The position numbers and the translations under genes are program-made. From Burkholderiales bacterium PBB3 (GTDB taxonomy: Bacteria > Pseudomonadota > Gammaproteobacteria > Burkholderiales > Burkholderiaceae_C), in contig NKIK01000002.1 in NCBI GenBank assembly GCA_002256115.1, forward strand, positions 62,001-126,000: a stretch of 64,000 bases of DNA, in the 5' to 3' direction. This document shows positions 27,285 through 35,707 of the stretch, piece by piece. The notes below the pieces were generated by a model. It was not told the DNA's origin. It did not search any database and saw nothing but the letters and a program-made list of their open reading frames with translations. Within the stretch, counting starts at the first letter, position 1, and every line of letters begins with the position of its first letter.

Positions 27285-29258
27285 ATGCTACGTATCTCTG
27301 CCATTGCCGCGCTGGCAATGGGCCTGTCTGTTGCCTTCGCGCAAGACATTGTTGCCCCCAATACCAACCTGAAAGCCGATGGCATACCTGCCATCTCCAA
27401 GGCTATTGCCGACAAGGTCGCGCTATACACCGATTTTCGTGGCAATGGCTTTGTGCAATGGCACCCCAAAGAGCCGACCATGCTGGTACGCCACCGTGAG
27501 GCGGGGGCCAATATTCCGCAAATTTATGTGTTGCGCAAACCCGGTGGTGCGCTGGAAAAAATCACTGATTTCTCGGAAATCGTGTCCCAGGTGGCTTATG
27601 AGCCCCGCCAGGGCAAGTACTTGGTAATCTCCAAAGACACCGGCGGCAATGAGGCCACGCAGGTCTACCGCATGAGCCTGGATGGCAAAGAAACCACCCT
27701 GCTATCCAAGTCCGACGAACGCAGTGGCTTCAGTTGGAACCACAAGGGTGACCGCATCCTGATCAGCGCTGTGCCACTGGATAAAACGGCCACTGGCGGC
27801 AAGCGCGACAACGTCATCACCCAGCTCACGCTGGTGGACCCTGTGCATCCCGAATCCAAACAGACCCTGGCTGATCTGCCGGGCGGTGGGTGGGGCAACT
27901 TCAAATTCGCGCACAACGACGCCACGATTGCCGCCATCCAGTACCGCACTCCAAACGACAGCGATGTTTTCTTGATCAACGCCAAAACCGGTCAACGCAA
28001 AAAAGTACTGCCCGCCAAAGGCGCACCTGCGGCGGGTTTCAGCGGCTTTGAATGGAGCAAAGACAATCGCCGCCTGTTCTTGACCACCAACCAGGGCGGT
28101 GAGTTCTCAGAGCTGGCCTACTACGACACCAAGACCGGCAAGTTGACAGTACTGTCGCGCCACATCCCCTGGGACATTGAGAATTTCAGCCTGTCTGAAG
28201 ACGGCAAACGCTTGCTGGCCATCGTCAATGCCAACGGCCAAGACGAAGCCCATTTGTTTGATGTTGCTACCGGCAAAGAGCTGCCACGCCCGGCACTGCC
28301 CGCAGGTGCCATTGGCGGCGGGGAGTGGAACGCTAGCGCCAAATCCCAGTTTGCCTACTCGCTCAACAGCCCGCAAAGCCCCGGTGATGTGTACAGCCTG
28401 GATGTGGCCACCGGCAAGACCCAGCGCTGGACCACCGCGTGGGCACCGGCGGGTATCGACCTGAATAGCTTTGCCAGCCCCGAGCTGGTGCAAATCAAGA
28501 GCTTTGATGGTCTGCCGATCAGCGCCTGGTTGTTCCTGCCCGATGCCAAGAAATTCCCAGGCAAACGTCCAGTGCTGGTCAGCTTTCACGGTGGCCCCGA
28601 AGGCCAGTCGACCGTCCGCTTTATGGGACGCACCAACTACTACCTCAATGAGATGGGCATTGCCGTGCTATTGCCCAACGTACGCGGCTCCAGCGGCTAC
28701 GGCAAGCGTTTCCTGGATTTGGATAACGGCTTCAACCGCAAAGACTCCGTCAAAGACGGAGGTGCCTTCCTGAGCTGGGTGGGCAGCCACCCCAGCCTGG
28801 ATGCCGAGCGCATTGCCGTGACTGGCGGCAGCTATGGTGGCTATATGAGCCTGGCCACTGCGGTGGACTACAGCCCGCTGATTCGCGGCTCTATCGACAT
28901 CGTCGGCATCAGCAACTTTGTCACCTTTTTGAACAACACCGAGAGCTACCGTCGCGACTTGCGCCGTGTGGAATATGGCGATGAGCGCGAGCCCAAAATG
29001 CGCGAGTTCCACGAAAAGATTGCGCCCCTAAACAATGCTGCCGCCATCCAAAAACCCCTGTTCGTGGTGCAGGGCAAAAACGACCCGCGCGTGCCCTACA
29101 CCGAGGCGGAGCAAATGGTGGCCGCGGTGCGCAAAAACGGCGTGGCCGTGTGGTACCTGCTGGCTGACAACGAAGGCCATGGCTTTAGGCGCAAGGCCAA
29201 TGCCGACTACGAGTTTTACGCCACCGTCAAATTTTTAGAAACCACGCTACTGCCATGA
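27285..29258 (+). CDS. S9-family prolyl oligopeptidase-like serine peptidase
   Basis: About 657 residues with a signal peptide (MLRISAIAALAMGLSVAFAQ). Residues 30-380 form a beta-propeller, and residues 390-655 an alpha/beta-hydrolase domain with the nucleophile in TGGSYGGYMS (about 517), aspartate in GKNDPRVPY (about 599) and histidine in EGHGFRR (about 630). These enzymes cleave short peptides, often after proline or as acylaminoacyl peptidases; the specificity is not predictable. The start at 27285 has GTGGAG upstream. Its stop overlaps the molybdopterin oxidoreductase start by four bases, although the two functions have no obvious link. Confidence 0.9.
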   Translation: MLRISAIAALAMGLSVAFAQDIVAPNTNLKADGIPAISKAIADKVALYTDFRGNGFVQWHPKEPTMLVRHREAGANIPQIYVLRKPGGALEKITDFSEIVSQVAYEPRQGKYLVISKDTGGNEATQVYRMSLDGKETTLLSKSDERSGFSWNHKGDRILISAVPLDKTATGGKRDNVITQLTLVDPVHPESKQTLADLPGGGWGNFKFAHNDATIAAIQYRTPNDSDVFLINAKTGQRKKVLPAKGAPAAGFSGFEWSKDNRRLFLTTNQGGEFSELAYYDTKTGKLTVLSRHIPWDIENFSLSEDGKRLLAIVNANGQDEAHLFDVATGKELPRPALPAGAIGGGEWNASAKSQFAYSLNSPQSPGDVYSLDVATGKTQRWTTAWAPAGIDLNSFASPELVQIKSFDGLPISAWLFLPDAKKFPGKRPVLVSFHGGPEGQSTVRFMGRTNYYLNEMGIAVLLPNVRGSSGYGKRFLDLDNGFNRKDSVKDGGAFLSWVGSHPSLDAERIAVTGGSYGGYMSLATAVDYSPLIRGSIDIVGISNFVTFLNNTESYRRDLRRVEYGDEREPKMREFHEKIAPLNNAAAIQKPLFVVQGKNDPRVPYTEAEQMVAAVRKNGVAVWYLLADNEGHGFRRKANADYEFYATVKFLETTLLP

Positions 29259-31474
29259 CAGCTACCACCCACCACCGTATTTGCCCCTTGTGCGAGGCCT
29301 GTTGCGGCCTGGAGATCAAGACACAAGACGATAAAGTTATCAGCATCCGCGGCCATGAGGCAGACGTGCTGAGCAAAGGTTACATCTGCCCCAAGGCTAT
29401 TGCCCTGAAGGATTTGCACGAAGACCCCGACCGCCTGCGCACACCGCTAATCAAACGCAACGGCGTGCATGTGGCAGCCACCTGGGAGGAAGCCTTTGCC
29501 GAGATTGAAGCGCGCCTACCTGCGGTCATCGCCCAAGGTGGGCGCAATGCCACGGGCATCGCCGTGGGCAACCCGTCTGCCCACAAGATCGGCCTGCTCA
29601 CCTACTTTGGCAAGCTGGCCCGCGCGCTGGGTACCAAAAATGTGTTCTCCGCATCGACGCTGGACCAAATGCCCAAGCAGCTCGCCAGCGGGCTGATGTT
29701 TGGCCACTGGTTGTCTATCGGCCTGCCCGACATCAGCCGCACCGACCACCTGCTGGTGATTGGTGCCAACCCGCTGGCCAGCAACGGCAGCATGTGGACG
29801 GTGCCCGACTTCAAAGGCAAGGCCAAAGCGCTGCAAGCGCGTGGCGGCAAGCTGGTGGTGATTGACCCCCGCCGCACCGAGACGGCCGCCGTGGCCGACG
29901 CCCACCATTTCATTCGCCCTGGTTCGGACGTATTTTTGCTGGCCGCCATGGTGCACACCTTGTTCGCAGAGAACTTGGTACGCCTGGGGGCGGTGGCTGA
30001 TTGGGTGCAAGGGTTGGACGAGGTGCGCCAAGCGGTAGCCACCTTTACACCCGAAGCCGTGGCGGTGCGCTGTGGCATGGATGTGCTCACCATCAAGACC
30101 TTGGCCCGCGACCTGGCCACCGCCGAACGCGCTGCGGTATATGCCCGCATTGGCACCTGCACGCAAACCTATGGCAGCCTGGCCAGTTGGCTGGTGGACG
30201 TGCTCAACACCCTCACTGGGCACCTGGATCAAGTGGGCGGCGTGCTGTTTGCCAAGCCTGCGGCATTTGCATCAAACACCGCAGGCAAATCAGGCACAGG
30301 AAAAGGTGTGTCTACCGGCCGCCACCATGCCCGTGTCAGCGGCGCACCCGAGGTCTATGGCGAGCTGCCCATCACCTGTATGGCCGAAGAGATAGAAACC
30401 CCAGGTGAAGGCCAGATTCGCGCACTGATCACCGTGGCCACCAACCCCGTGCTCTCCAGCCCCGACGGCCCGCGCCTGGCCGCTGCGCTGGACACCTTGG
30501 ATTTCATGCTCAGCTTTGACATCTACCTGAACGAGACCACGCGCCATGCCGATGTGATCCTGCCTGGCCTGTCGCCGCTAGAAGATATGCACTACGACGT
30601 GGCCTTTCCGCAGCTATCGTGGCGCAACCATGCGCGCTACAGCCCACCTGTTTTCGCGCCTGCGGCCGGTCAGCCGCAAGAATGGCAGTCGCTATTGAAG
30701 GTTGCCGCCATCGTGCAAGGCAAGGGTGCGAATGAGGATGCGGATTTATTGGACGATGCCCAGTTCGCCCAAGATGCGGAGCGCTTGTTTGGCGCGCATG
30801 CGTCAGCGGTGGTAGCGGCAACCCAAGGTTTGCGCGGCCCCGAACGCGGCCTGGAAGTAGCGCTGCGCACCGGCCCCTACGGTGATGGCTTCGGCACTAA
30901 GCCCAGTGGCTTGACGCTGGCACAAGTGAAGGCGGCCAACCCCGAAGGCGGCATTGATCTGGGCGAGCTACAACCGCGTATGCCTGAGATGCTGCGCACC
31001 CCCAGCGGCAAGATCGAGTTGGCACCGCCACTGTTCATCAACGACCTGCCGCGCGCGGCCCTGGACCTGGCCCGCCCCACGCCCGATCTGGTCATCATCG
31101 GCCGACGCGATGTGCGCACCAACAACAGCTGGATGCACAACCTGCCCGTGCTGGCCAAAGGCCCGTTCCGCTGCACCGCACTGGTCCACCCCACAGACGC
31201 GGCGCGATTAGGGCTGCAAGACGGTGGCCAGGCCCGGCTGCGCAATGGCACACGCCAGGTGCAAGCCCAAGTGCACATCAGCGCCGAGATGATGCCCGGC
31301 GTGGTCAGCCTGCCCCATGGCTGGGGCCACGACTTGCCCGGAGCCCAACTGGGCGTGGCCGCCCTGCGCCCCGGCACCAACCTCAACGCCCTGCTAGATG
31401 ACCAACTGCGCGATCCGCTATCGGGCAATGCAGTACTGAGTGGGGTGGCGATTGAGATGGAAGCGGTGACCTGA
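29255..31474 (+). CDS. Molybdopterin-dependent oxidoreductase (DMSO reductase family)
   Basis: 739 residues. An N-terminal [4Fe-4S] domain has Cys10, Cys13, Cys17 and Cys45 (CPLCEACC, GYICPKA). The molybdopterin domain spans about residues 60-480 (VIGANPLASNGSMWTVPDFK, VIDPRRTETAAVADAHHFIRPG split here as the nucleotide-binding segments), and a dinucleotide-binding beta-barrel lies at about 600-735 (NNSWMHNLPVL, SLPHGWGHD). No signal peptide is present, so it is cytoplasmic. Substrate unknown; formate dehydrogenase-, nitrate reductase- or thiosulfate-type roles are all possible. No electron-transfer subunit or cofactor gene lies nearby. Confidence 0.85.
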   Translation: MTATTHHRICPLCEACCGLEIKTQDDKVISIRGHEADVLSKGYICPKAIALKDLHEDPDRLRTPLIKRNGVHVAATWEEAFAEIEARLPAVIAQGGRNATGIAVGNPSAHKIGLLTYFGKLARALGTKNVFSASTLDQMPKQLASGLMFGHWLSIGLPDISRTDHLLVIGANPLASNGSMWTVPDFKGKAKALQARGGKLVVIDPRRTETAAVADAHHFIRPGSDVFLLAAMVHTLFAENLVRLGAVADWVQGLDEVRQAVATFTPEAVAVRCGMDVLTIKTLARDLATAERAAVYARIGTCTQTYGSLASWLVDVLNTLTGHLDQVGGVLFAKPAAFASNTAGKSGTGKGVSTGRHHARVSGAPEVYGELPITCMAEEIETPGEGQIRALITVATNPVLSSPDGPRLAAALDTLDFMLSFDIYLNETTRHADVILPGLSPLEDMHYDVAFPQLSWRNHARYSPPVFAPAAGQPQEWQSLLKVAAIVQGKGANEDADLLDDAQFAQDAERLFGAHASAVVAATQGLRGPERGLEVALRTGPYGDGFGTKPSGLTLAQVKAANPEGGIDLGELQPRMPEMLRTPSGKIELAPPLFINDLPRAALDLARPTPDLVIIGRRDVRTNNSWMHNLPVLAKGPFRCTALVHPTDAARLGLQDGGQARLRNGTRQVQAQVHISAEMMPGVVSLPHGWGHDLPGAQLGVAALRPGTNLNALLDDQLRDPLSGNAVLSGVAIEMEAVT

Positions 31475-31486
31475 AGCGAGCAGCCC

Positions 31487-31960
31487 ATGACCAAGTACTG
31501 GTTGATGAAGTCGGAGCCCAGTGAGGTGTCGGTAGACGACGCGCTGGCCGCGCCCGATGCCACGGTGCCCTGGACCGGTGTGCGCAACTACCAGGCCCGC
31601 AACTTCATGCGCGACGCCATGCGCGTGGGCGATGGCGTGCTGTTCTACCACTCCAGCTGTGCCCAACCCGGCATTGTCGGCATTGCGCAAGTGGCCTCCG
31701 GCGCGCACACCGACCCGACCCAGTTTGACCCCACGTCGCCCTACTTCGACGCGGCCTCCAAACCCGATGCGCCGCGCTGGCTGCTGGTGGATGTGCAAGT
31801 GCTGCACAAGACGCGTAACCTGACTTTGCCCCTGCTGCGGGCCGATGCCGATTTGCAGGACCTGCTGGTGCTTAAAAAGGGCAACCGGCTATCGATTACC
31901 CCCGTAGAGCCCGCCCACTGGCACACTATCTTGCAGCGGCTAGGGGTAGAAGATTTATAA
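31487..31960 (+). CDS. EVE-domain protein
   Basis: 157 residues covering a whole EVE domain: YWLMKSEPSEVSVDDA, the aromatic-cage region WTGVRNYQARNFMRD, VLFYHSSCAQPGIVGIAQV and LLVLKKGNRLSITPV. EVE domains are related to YTH and PUA folds and bind modified bases in nucleic acids. It begins 12 bases after the molybdopterin oxidoreductase gene. A copy of repeat family 1 starts at the base after its stop codon. Confidence 0.92.
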   Translation: MTKYWLMKSEPSEVSVDDALAAPDATVPWTGVRNYQARNFMRDAMRVGDGVLFYHSSCAQPGIVGIAQVASGAHTDPTQFDPTSPYFDAASKPDAPRWLLVDVQVLHKTRNLTLPLLRADADLQDLLVLKKGNRLSITPVEPAHWHTILQRLGVEDL

Positions 31961-32020
31961 GCCAAATCAGCCATTCAGGCCGTGGATAGTGCGGTAGCAG
32001 CTCCTAAATAAATAGCAAGT
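31961..32020 (+). repeat. Dispersed repeat family 1, copy C
   Basis: GCCAAATCAGCCATTCAGGC followed by CGTGGATAGTGCGGTAGCAG and CTCCTAAATAAATAGC. It is the clearest full-length copy, immediately 3' of the EVE gene and facing the globin gene stop. Confidence 0.85.
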
Positions 32021-32043
32021 AGCTGCTAAGCATTGACTCAAAA

Positions 32044-32526
32044 TCAGCCGACCACCACCGCTTCTTGGCTGCGGCGCAGGTCACGCTCTTGGTCGCGGGC
32101 TTGGCGCTGTTGGCGTTGCAATTCCAGCGCGCCAAACTGCATCACATCGGCGATCAGGCCGTAAGCGTCGGTCCAAGCGGCTCGCACTTCGGGGGTGAAT
32201 TTGTCGCCCAGGCCTTGGCTCAGGGTCCACAGCAGCGTGCTGCCCACCGTCACGTAATGTTCTTCCTGCACGCCGTAGTTATGGTGGCGGGCACCCAGGT
32301 TGCGCAGCACCGGAGCCAACGCATCCAGATCGCTCAGACCCTTGACCGCCGCCGACAGCACCGACATCAGCATGCGGCCCTGGTTGGCCATATCGCCCTT
32401 GAACATAGGCTTGAGCATCGGGTCGGTTTCAAACAGGCGGCCGTAGAACAATTCAGCAGCCACCTCGGCGATGGGACGCACATCTTCAAAAGACGATTGG
32501 ACGAGGGCGATTTGGTTTGCGTTCAT
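32044..32526 (-). CDS. Bacterial single-domain globin (VHb-like)
   Basis: 160 residues. Residues 1-135 form a globin fold with the CD-loop phenylalanine region (FYGRLFETDPMLKPMF), a distal glutamine-type helix E (GDMANQGRMLMSVL), and the proximal histidine in HHNYGVQEEHYVTVG near residue 85. It resembles the haem domain of flavohaemoglobin and Vitreoscilla haemoglobin, without a reductase domain; roles include NO or oxygen handling. A charged C-terminal tail (LQRQQRQARDQERDLRRSQ) extends beyond the usual length. The gene stands alone with a 400-base upstream gap. Confidence 0.88.
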   Translation of the reverse strand: MNANQIALVQSSFEDVRPIAEVAAELFYGRLFETDPMLKPMFKGDMANQGRMLMSVLSAAVKGLSDLDALAPVLRNLGARHHNYGVQEEHYVTVGSTLLWTLSQGLGDKFTPEVRAAWTDAYGLIADVMQFGALELQRQQRQARDQERDLRRSQEAVVVG

Positions 32527-32925
32527 GGTTTTCTTCCACTGTCGGGTTATTGATACCCACTGCTATACCCACGTTCCGTGCCAAGAAAAATAGTCAATGG
32601 AATCAATGACTTAGATATTTTCAAGCGAATAAGACTGTCTGGTTTTACAGACAAGCCTGGTGGTGAAAAAGAAAAAACCAATGAAATCAAATACTTAGCC
32701 TGTCGGTCAAAGCAGACACCAGCTGGGGAGTCTGAGAGGGCTTGGTGGCTGCGAGGTTGGGTTCAGTCTGGGAGTCCGGTCGTCAAAACGCTTTGCTTCG
32801 TGTCCCCCGCCCGCTTTGCGGGCTCCTCCTTTACCTACGCAAAACGCTTTGCCGCCCTGCCACCCAGACTCACGGCCGCCCAAACTCACAGACTCACTCC
32901 CAAACTCTCAGCCACCTAAGTGCCT
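32527..32925. other. Gene-free region with repeat family 2
   Basis: No convincing gene. The first 170 bases are AT-rich and should hold the globin promoter. The rest is a long imperfect inverted arrangement: GGTGGCTGCGAGGTTGGG near 32741 resembles the complement of CCCAAACTCTCAGCCACC near 32900, flanking a copy of repeat family 2. Confidence 0.6.
32783..32851 (+). repeat. Palindrome-ended dispersed repeat family 2, copy B
   Basis: CAAAACGCTTTGCTTCGTGT, CCCGCCCGCTTTGCGGGC and ACGCAAAACGCTTTG match copies at 27102 (inverted) and 60828. The ends are complementary (GCAAAACGC/GCGTTTTGC). Confidence 0.8.
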
Positions 32926-34272
32926 TCAGACCTTGAACTGCGTAGCGTCCAGCTGATGCCGGGCCAGCAACGTGTAGAAGTCCGTGCGATTGCGCTGGGC
33001 CAGCTTGGCCGCCGCTGTCACATTGCCGCTGGTGATTTTGAGCAGGCTGGTCAGATAGTCGCGCTCAAACGCACGGCGTGCGTCTTCCAATGACAAGAGT
33101 TCCGGCCCCGCAGTGCTGATCGCGCCCTGCACCAGCTTGGCCGATATCACCGGCCCGCTGCTCATCACCACGCACTTCTCCACCACGTTTTGCAGTTGCC
33201 GCACATTACCGGGCCAGGCGGCTGCACTCAGTTGCTCCAGCCCCGCAGCATCAAAGGTGCTGGCGGGTTTGGCATAGCGCTGCGACACGCTTTGCATAAA
33301 GTGATTGGCCAACAGCGGAATATCCTCACGCCGCTCAGACAGCGCGGGCAGCGTCAGGCTGACCACGTTCAAACGGTAAAACAAATCTTCGCGGAAGCGG
33401 CCTGCAGCCACCTCGTCTTCGAGCTTGCGGTTGCAAGCCGAGATCACGCGCACATCCACTTTGTGGGATTTGCTGGCCCCCACCGGGCGCACCTCGCGCT
33501 CTTGCAAAACGCGCAAGAGCTTGACCTGCATCGCCAGCGGCAAGTCGGCCACTTCATCCAGAAAAATCGTGCCCTGGTGGGCGGTGGTGAACAGGCCCGC
33601 GCTGTCGCGCACGGCCCCCGTAAAGGCACCCTTGATGTGGCCAAACAACTCGGACTCGACCAGGTTCTCGGGGATGGCACCACAGTTCACCGCCACAAAG
33701 GCGTCTTGCGCGCGTGCGCTGCAGGCGTGCACGGCGCGCGCCAGCAACTCCTTGCCCGTTCCGCTCTCGCCATAAATCAACAGCGATGCATCGCTTTGCG
33801 CCATGCGTCGGGCTTCGGCCAGCAGCTTCTCCATGCGCGGGCTGCGCGTGATTATGCTTTCGCGCCAAACCTCGCCGGGCTCGGAGCCCGGCATATCCGC
33901 CCCCAGCGCACTGCCAATGGCCAAGGCGCGCTCCACCTCATGCAGCAGCGCCGCGCCTTCAAAGGGCTTGGTGATGTAACCAAACACCCCCCGCTGCAGC
34001 GCCTGCACGGCATTGGCAATGGTGCCATTGGCGGTGAGGATGACGACTGGCAGCAGCGGGTAGCGGCGGTGAATGTGCTCGAACAACTGCAGGCCATCCA
34101 TACCCGGCATCTGCAGATCCGTAATGACCATGTGGGGCACATCCAGGTCGAGCTTGGCCAGTGCCGCCGCGCCGCAGTCGGCCTGCGTAACCGCATGGCC
34201 TTCGTAATGCAGCCGCATGGCGATAGACCTCAACAAGTCCGGATCGTCGTCCACCACCAAAATGCGTGCCAT
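32926..34272 (-). CDS. Sigma-54-dependent response regulator (NtrC family)
   Basis: 448 residues. Residues 1-120 are a receiver domain (ILVVDDDPDLL, phospho-acceptor in MVITDLQMPG). Residues 140-370 are an AAA+ domain with Walker A YGESGTGKELLA, the sigma-54 contact motif GAFTGA and Walker B TIFLDEVADL. A Fis-type HTH closes the protein (SGNVTAAAKLAQRNRTDFYTLLARH). The layout resembles GlrR/QseF. No histidine kinase gene is adjacent, unlike the usual pairing. It activates transcription from sigma-54 promoters after phosphorylation; targets unknown. Confidence 0.92.
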   Translation of the reverse strand: MARILVVDDDPDLLRSIAMRLHYEGHAVTQADCGAAALAKLDLDVPHMVITDLQMPGMDGLQLFEHIHRRYPLLPVVILTANGTIANAVQALQRGVFGYITKPFEGAALLHEVERALAIGSALGADMPGSEPGEVWRESIITRSPRMEKLLAEARRMAQSDASLLIYGESGTGKELLARAVHACSARAQDAFVAVNCGAIPENLVESELFGHIKGAFTGAVRDSAGLFTTAHQGTIFLDEVADLPLAMQVKLLRVLQEREVRPVGASKSHKVDVRVISACNRKLEDEVAAGRFREDLFYRLNVVSLTLPALSERREDIPLLANHFMQSVSQRYAKPASTFDAAGLEQLSAAAWPGNVRQLQNVVEKCVVMSSGPVISAKLVQGAISTAGPELLSLEDARRAFERDYLTSLLKITSGNVTAAAKLAQRNRTDFYTLLARHQLDATQFKV

Positions 34273-34422
34273 GTGTCCTTAGCCAATAGGGGCCGACCAC
34301 GCGAACTGCGTGCGGCGGGGAAAATGGTACCAAACATCTGGCAGCCCCACTTGAGACAGAATGGCGTCAGCACGGGCTGTTAAAAGCAAGTGCTCAAAAA
34401 AACCAAAATACGAGACAAAGCC

Positions 34423-34752
34423 ATGACCCATCTTCGGTTCTTATCCCCGGGTGTGGCATTGATGCGCGGCTTGCGACTGTCGTCCAAGTTGCTGTCGCTA
34501 TCGGTCGTGATGCTGGTCCCGGCGCTGCTGGGGCTGCTGCCCCTGGCGGCGGATTTGAGTGGCGGCACCGCCAGCGTTTTGCTGTGGTGCACCGGCTTGT
34601 TTCTGGTGGCGGCGGTCTACCTGCTGCTGGGTTTTTACCAAGGTTTATCGCAAGACGTGAACCAGGTGCGCCTGGCTATGGACAAGATGGTGCAAGGCGA
34701 CTTGCACCTGGCCGTGGGCTGTGGGGTCTACAAGAACCTGGTGGTGTCTTAA
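34423..34752 (+). pseudogene. N-terminal fragment of a chemoreceptor-like protein
   Basis: 109 residues. Two transmembrane segments (LLSLSVVMLVPALLGLLPLA and VLLWCTGLFLVAAVYLLLGF) are followed by a HAMP-like beginning (DVNQVRLAMDKMVQGDLHLAV) and then an abrupt unrelated tail, GCGVYKNLVVS. Methyl-accepting chemotaxis proteins of Comamonadaceae have this N-terminal layout but continue for some 300 residues more. The gene is therefore probably a truncated receptor. A C-terminal receptor fragment lies at 52676-53225; whether both come from one gene cannot be told. Confidence 0.5.
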
Positions 34753-34851
34753 GAACGACTCCAGCACCTGCCACATGTGCGTGGTGGCGCACAGAAGTTT
34801 GCTAGCGCCAAGTGCACATTCGTGTTTTCCCAACCCACCCAAGGAAACACC

Positions 34852-35685
34852 ATGTTGCGCAGCCTGCAAGAACTCCAAAACTACACCATCGGTGCGACGG
34901 ATGGCGACATCGGCCACGTCGCAGATTTGTACTTTGATGACCGGGCCTGGGTCGTGCGCTACCTGGTGGTGCAAACCGGCTCCTGGCTCACCGATCGCAA
35001 GGTTTTGATATCGCCTTTCTCCGTGGGCGAACCCGATTGGCCGGGCAAGCGGCTTCCCGTGCGCATTAGCTGCGAACAAGTCAAAAACAGCCCCGACATC
35101 GACACCGATCAACCCGTGTCGCGCCAGCATGAAACCCAATACTCTGACTACTACGGCTACCCCTATTACTGGGCAGGCGACGGTCTCTGGGGTGACGGAA
35201 ATTACTTTCCCGCCATGGCATCCCCCCGGCTGGCAGGCTCTGCCCGTAGCCGGGCGGTAGACGCAGAGGTGGCAGCCGTCTATGCACGGGCCGAGGCCAG
35301 CCGCTTGGAAGCAGCAGACCCCCATCTGCGCAGTTGCAGGTCCGTAGTGGGGCACCAGATACACGCCAGCGATGCAGAGCTGGGCCGTGTGCAGGGCATG
35401 CTGGTGGATGAGCAGACTTGGGCGATCCGCTACCTGGTAGTGGACACCGGCACTTGGTGGGCCGGGCACCAGGTCTTGATTGCGCCGCAGTGGATTACCG
35501 ACATCAGCTGGGAAGACTCCAGCGTCAGCGTCAACCTGACGCAACAAGCCATCCAAGACAGCCCGCGCTTTGACTCATCTGAAGCGCTGAATCGCCAACA
35601 TGAGGCCGACCTGTACCGCTACTACGGCCGCCCCACCTACTGGGAGCGTGAACACAACCGCGAGCTGATAGACGACCGGAGCTAG
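34852..35685 (+). CDS. Tandem PRC-barrel domain protein
   Basis: 277 residues with two PRC-barrel domains: residues 1-85 (LQNYTIGATDGDIGHVADLYFDDRAWVVRYLVV split in two strands) and 160-245 (VVGHQIHASDAELGRVQGMLVDEQTW), each followed by QPVSRQHE- or ALNRQHEADLYRYYG-type tails. PRC barrels occur in photosynthetic reaction-centre H subunits, RimM and stress proteins; this stand-alone type is of unknown function. The start at 34852 has AAGGAAAC upstream. A glycine/tyrosine-rich linker (YYGYPYYWAGDGLWG) separates the two domains. Confidence 0.85.
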   Translation: MLRSLQELQNYTIGATDGDIGHVADLYFDDRAWVVRYLVVQTGSWLTDRKVLISPFSVGEPDWPGKRLPVRISCEQVKNSPDIDTDQPVSRQHETQYSDYYGYPYYWAGDGLWGDGNYFPAMASPRLAGSARSRAVDAEVAAVYARAEASRLEAADPHLRSCRSVVGHQIHASDAELGRVQGMLVDEQTWAIRYLVVDTGTWWAGHQVLIAPQWITDISWEDSSVSVNLTQQAIQDSPRFDSSEALNRQHEADLYRYYGRPTYWEREHNRELIDDRS

Positions 35686-35707
35686 GAGAGCTAGCGTGCA
35701 AAGCCAC

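Noticed and set aside
34390-34422. Longer N-terminus for the chemoreceptor fragment from GTG at 34390
   Set aside because: The added residues (LKKTKIRDKA) have no ribosome site and are not typical; the ATG at 34423 is better placed.
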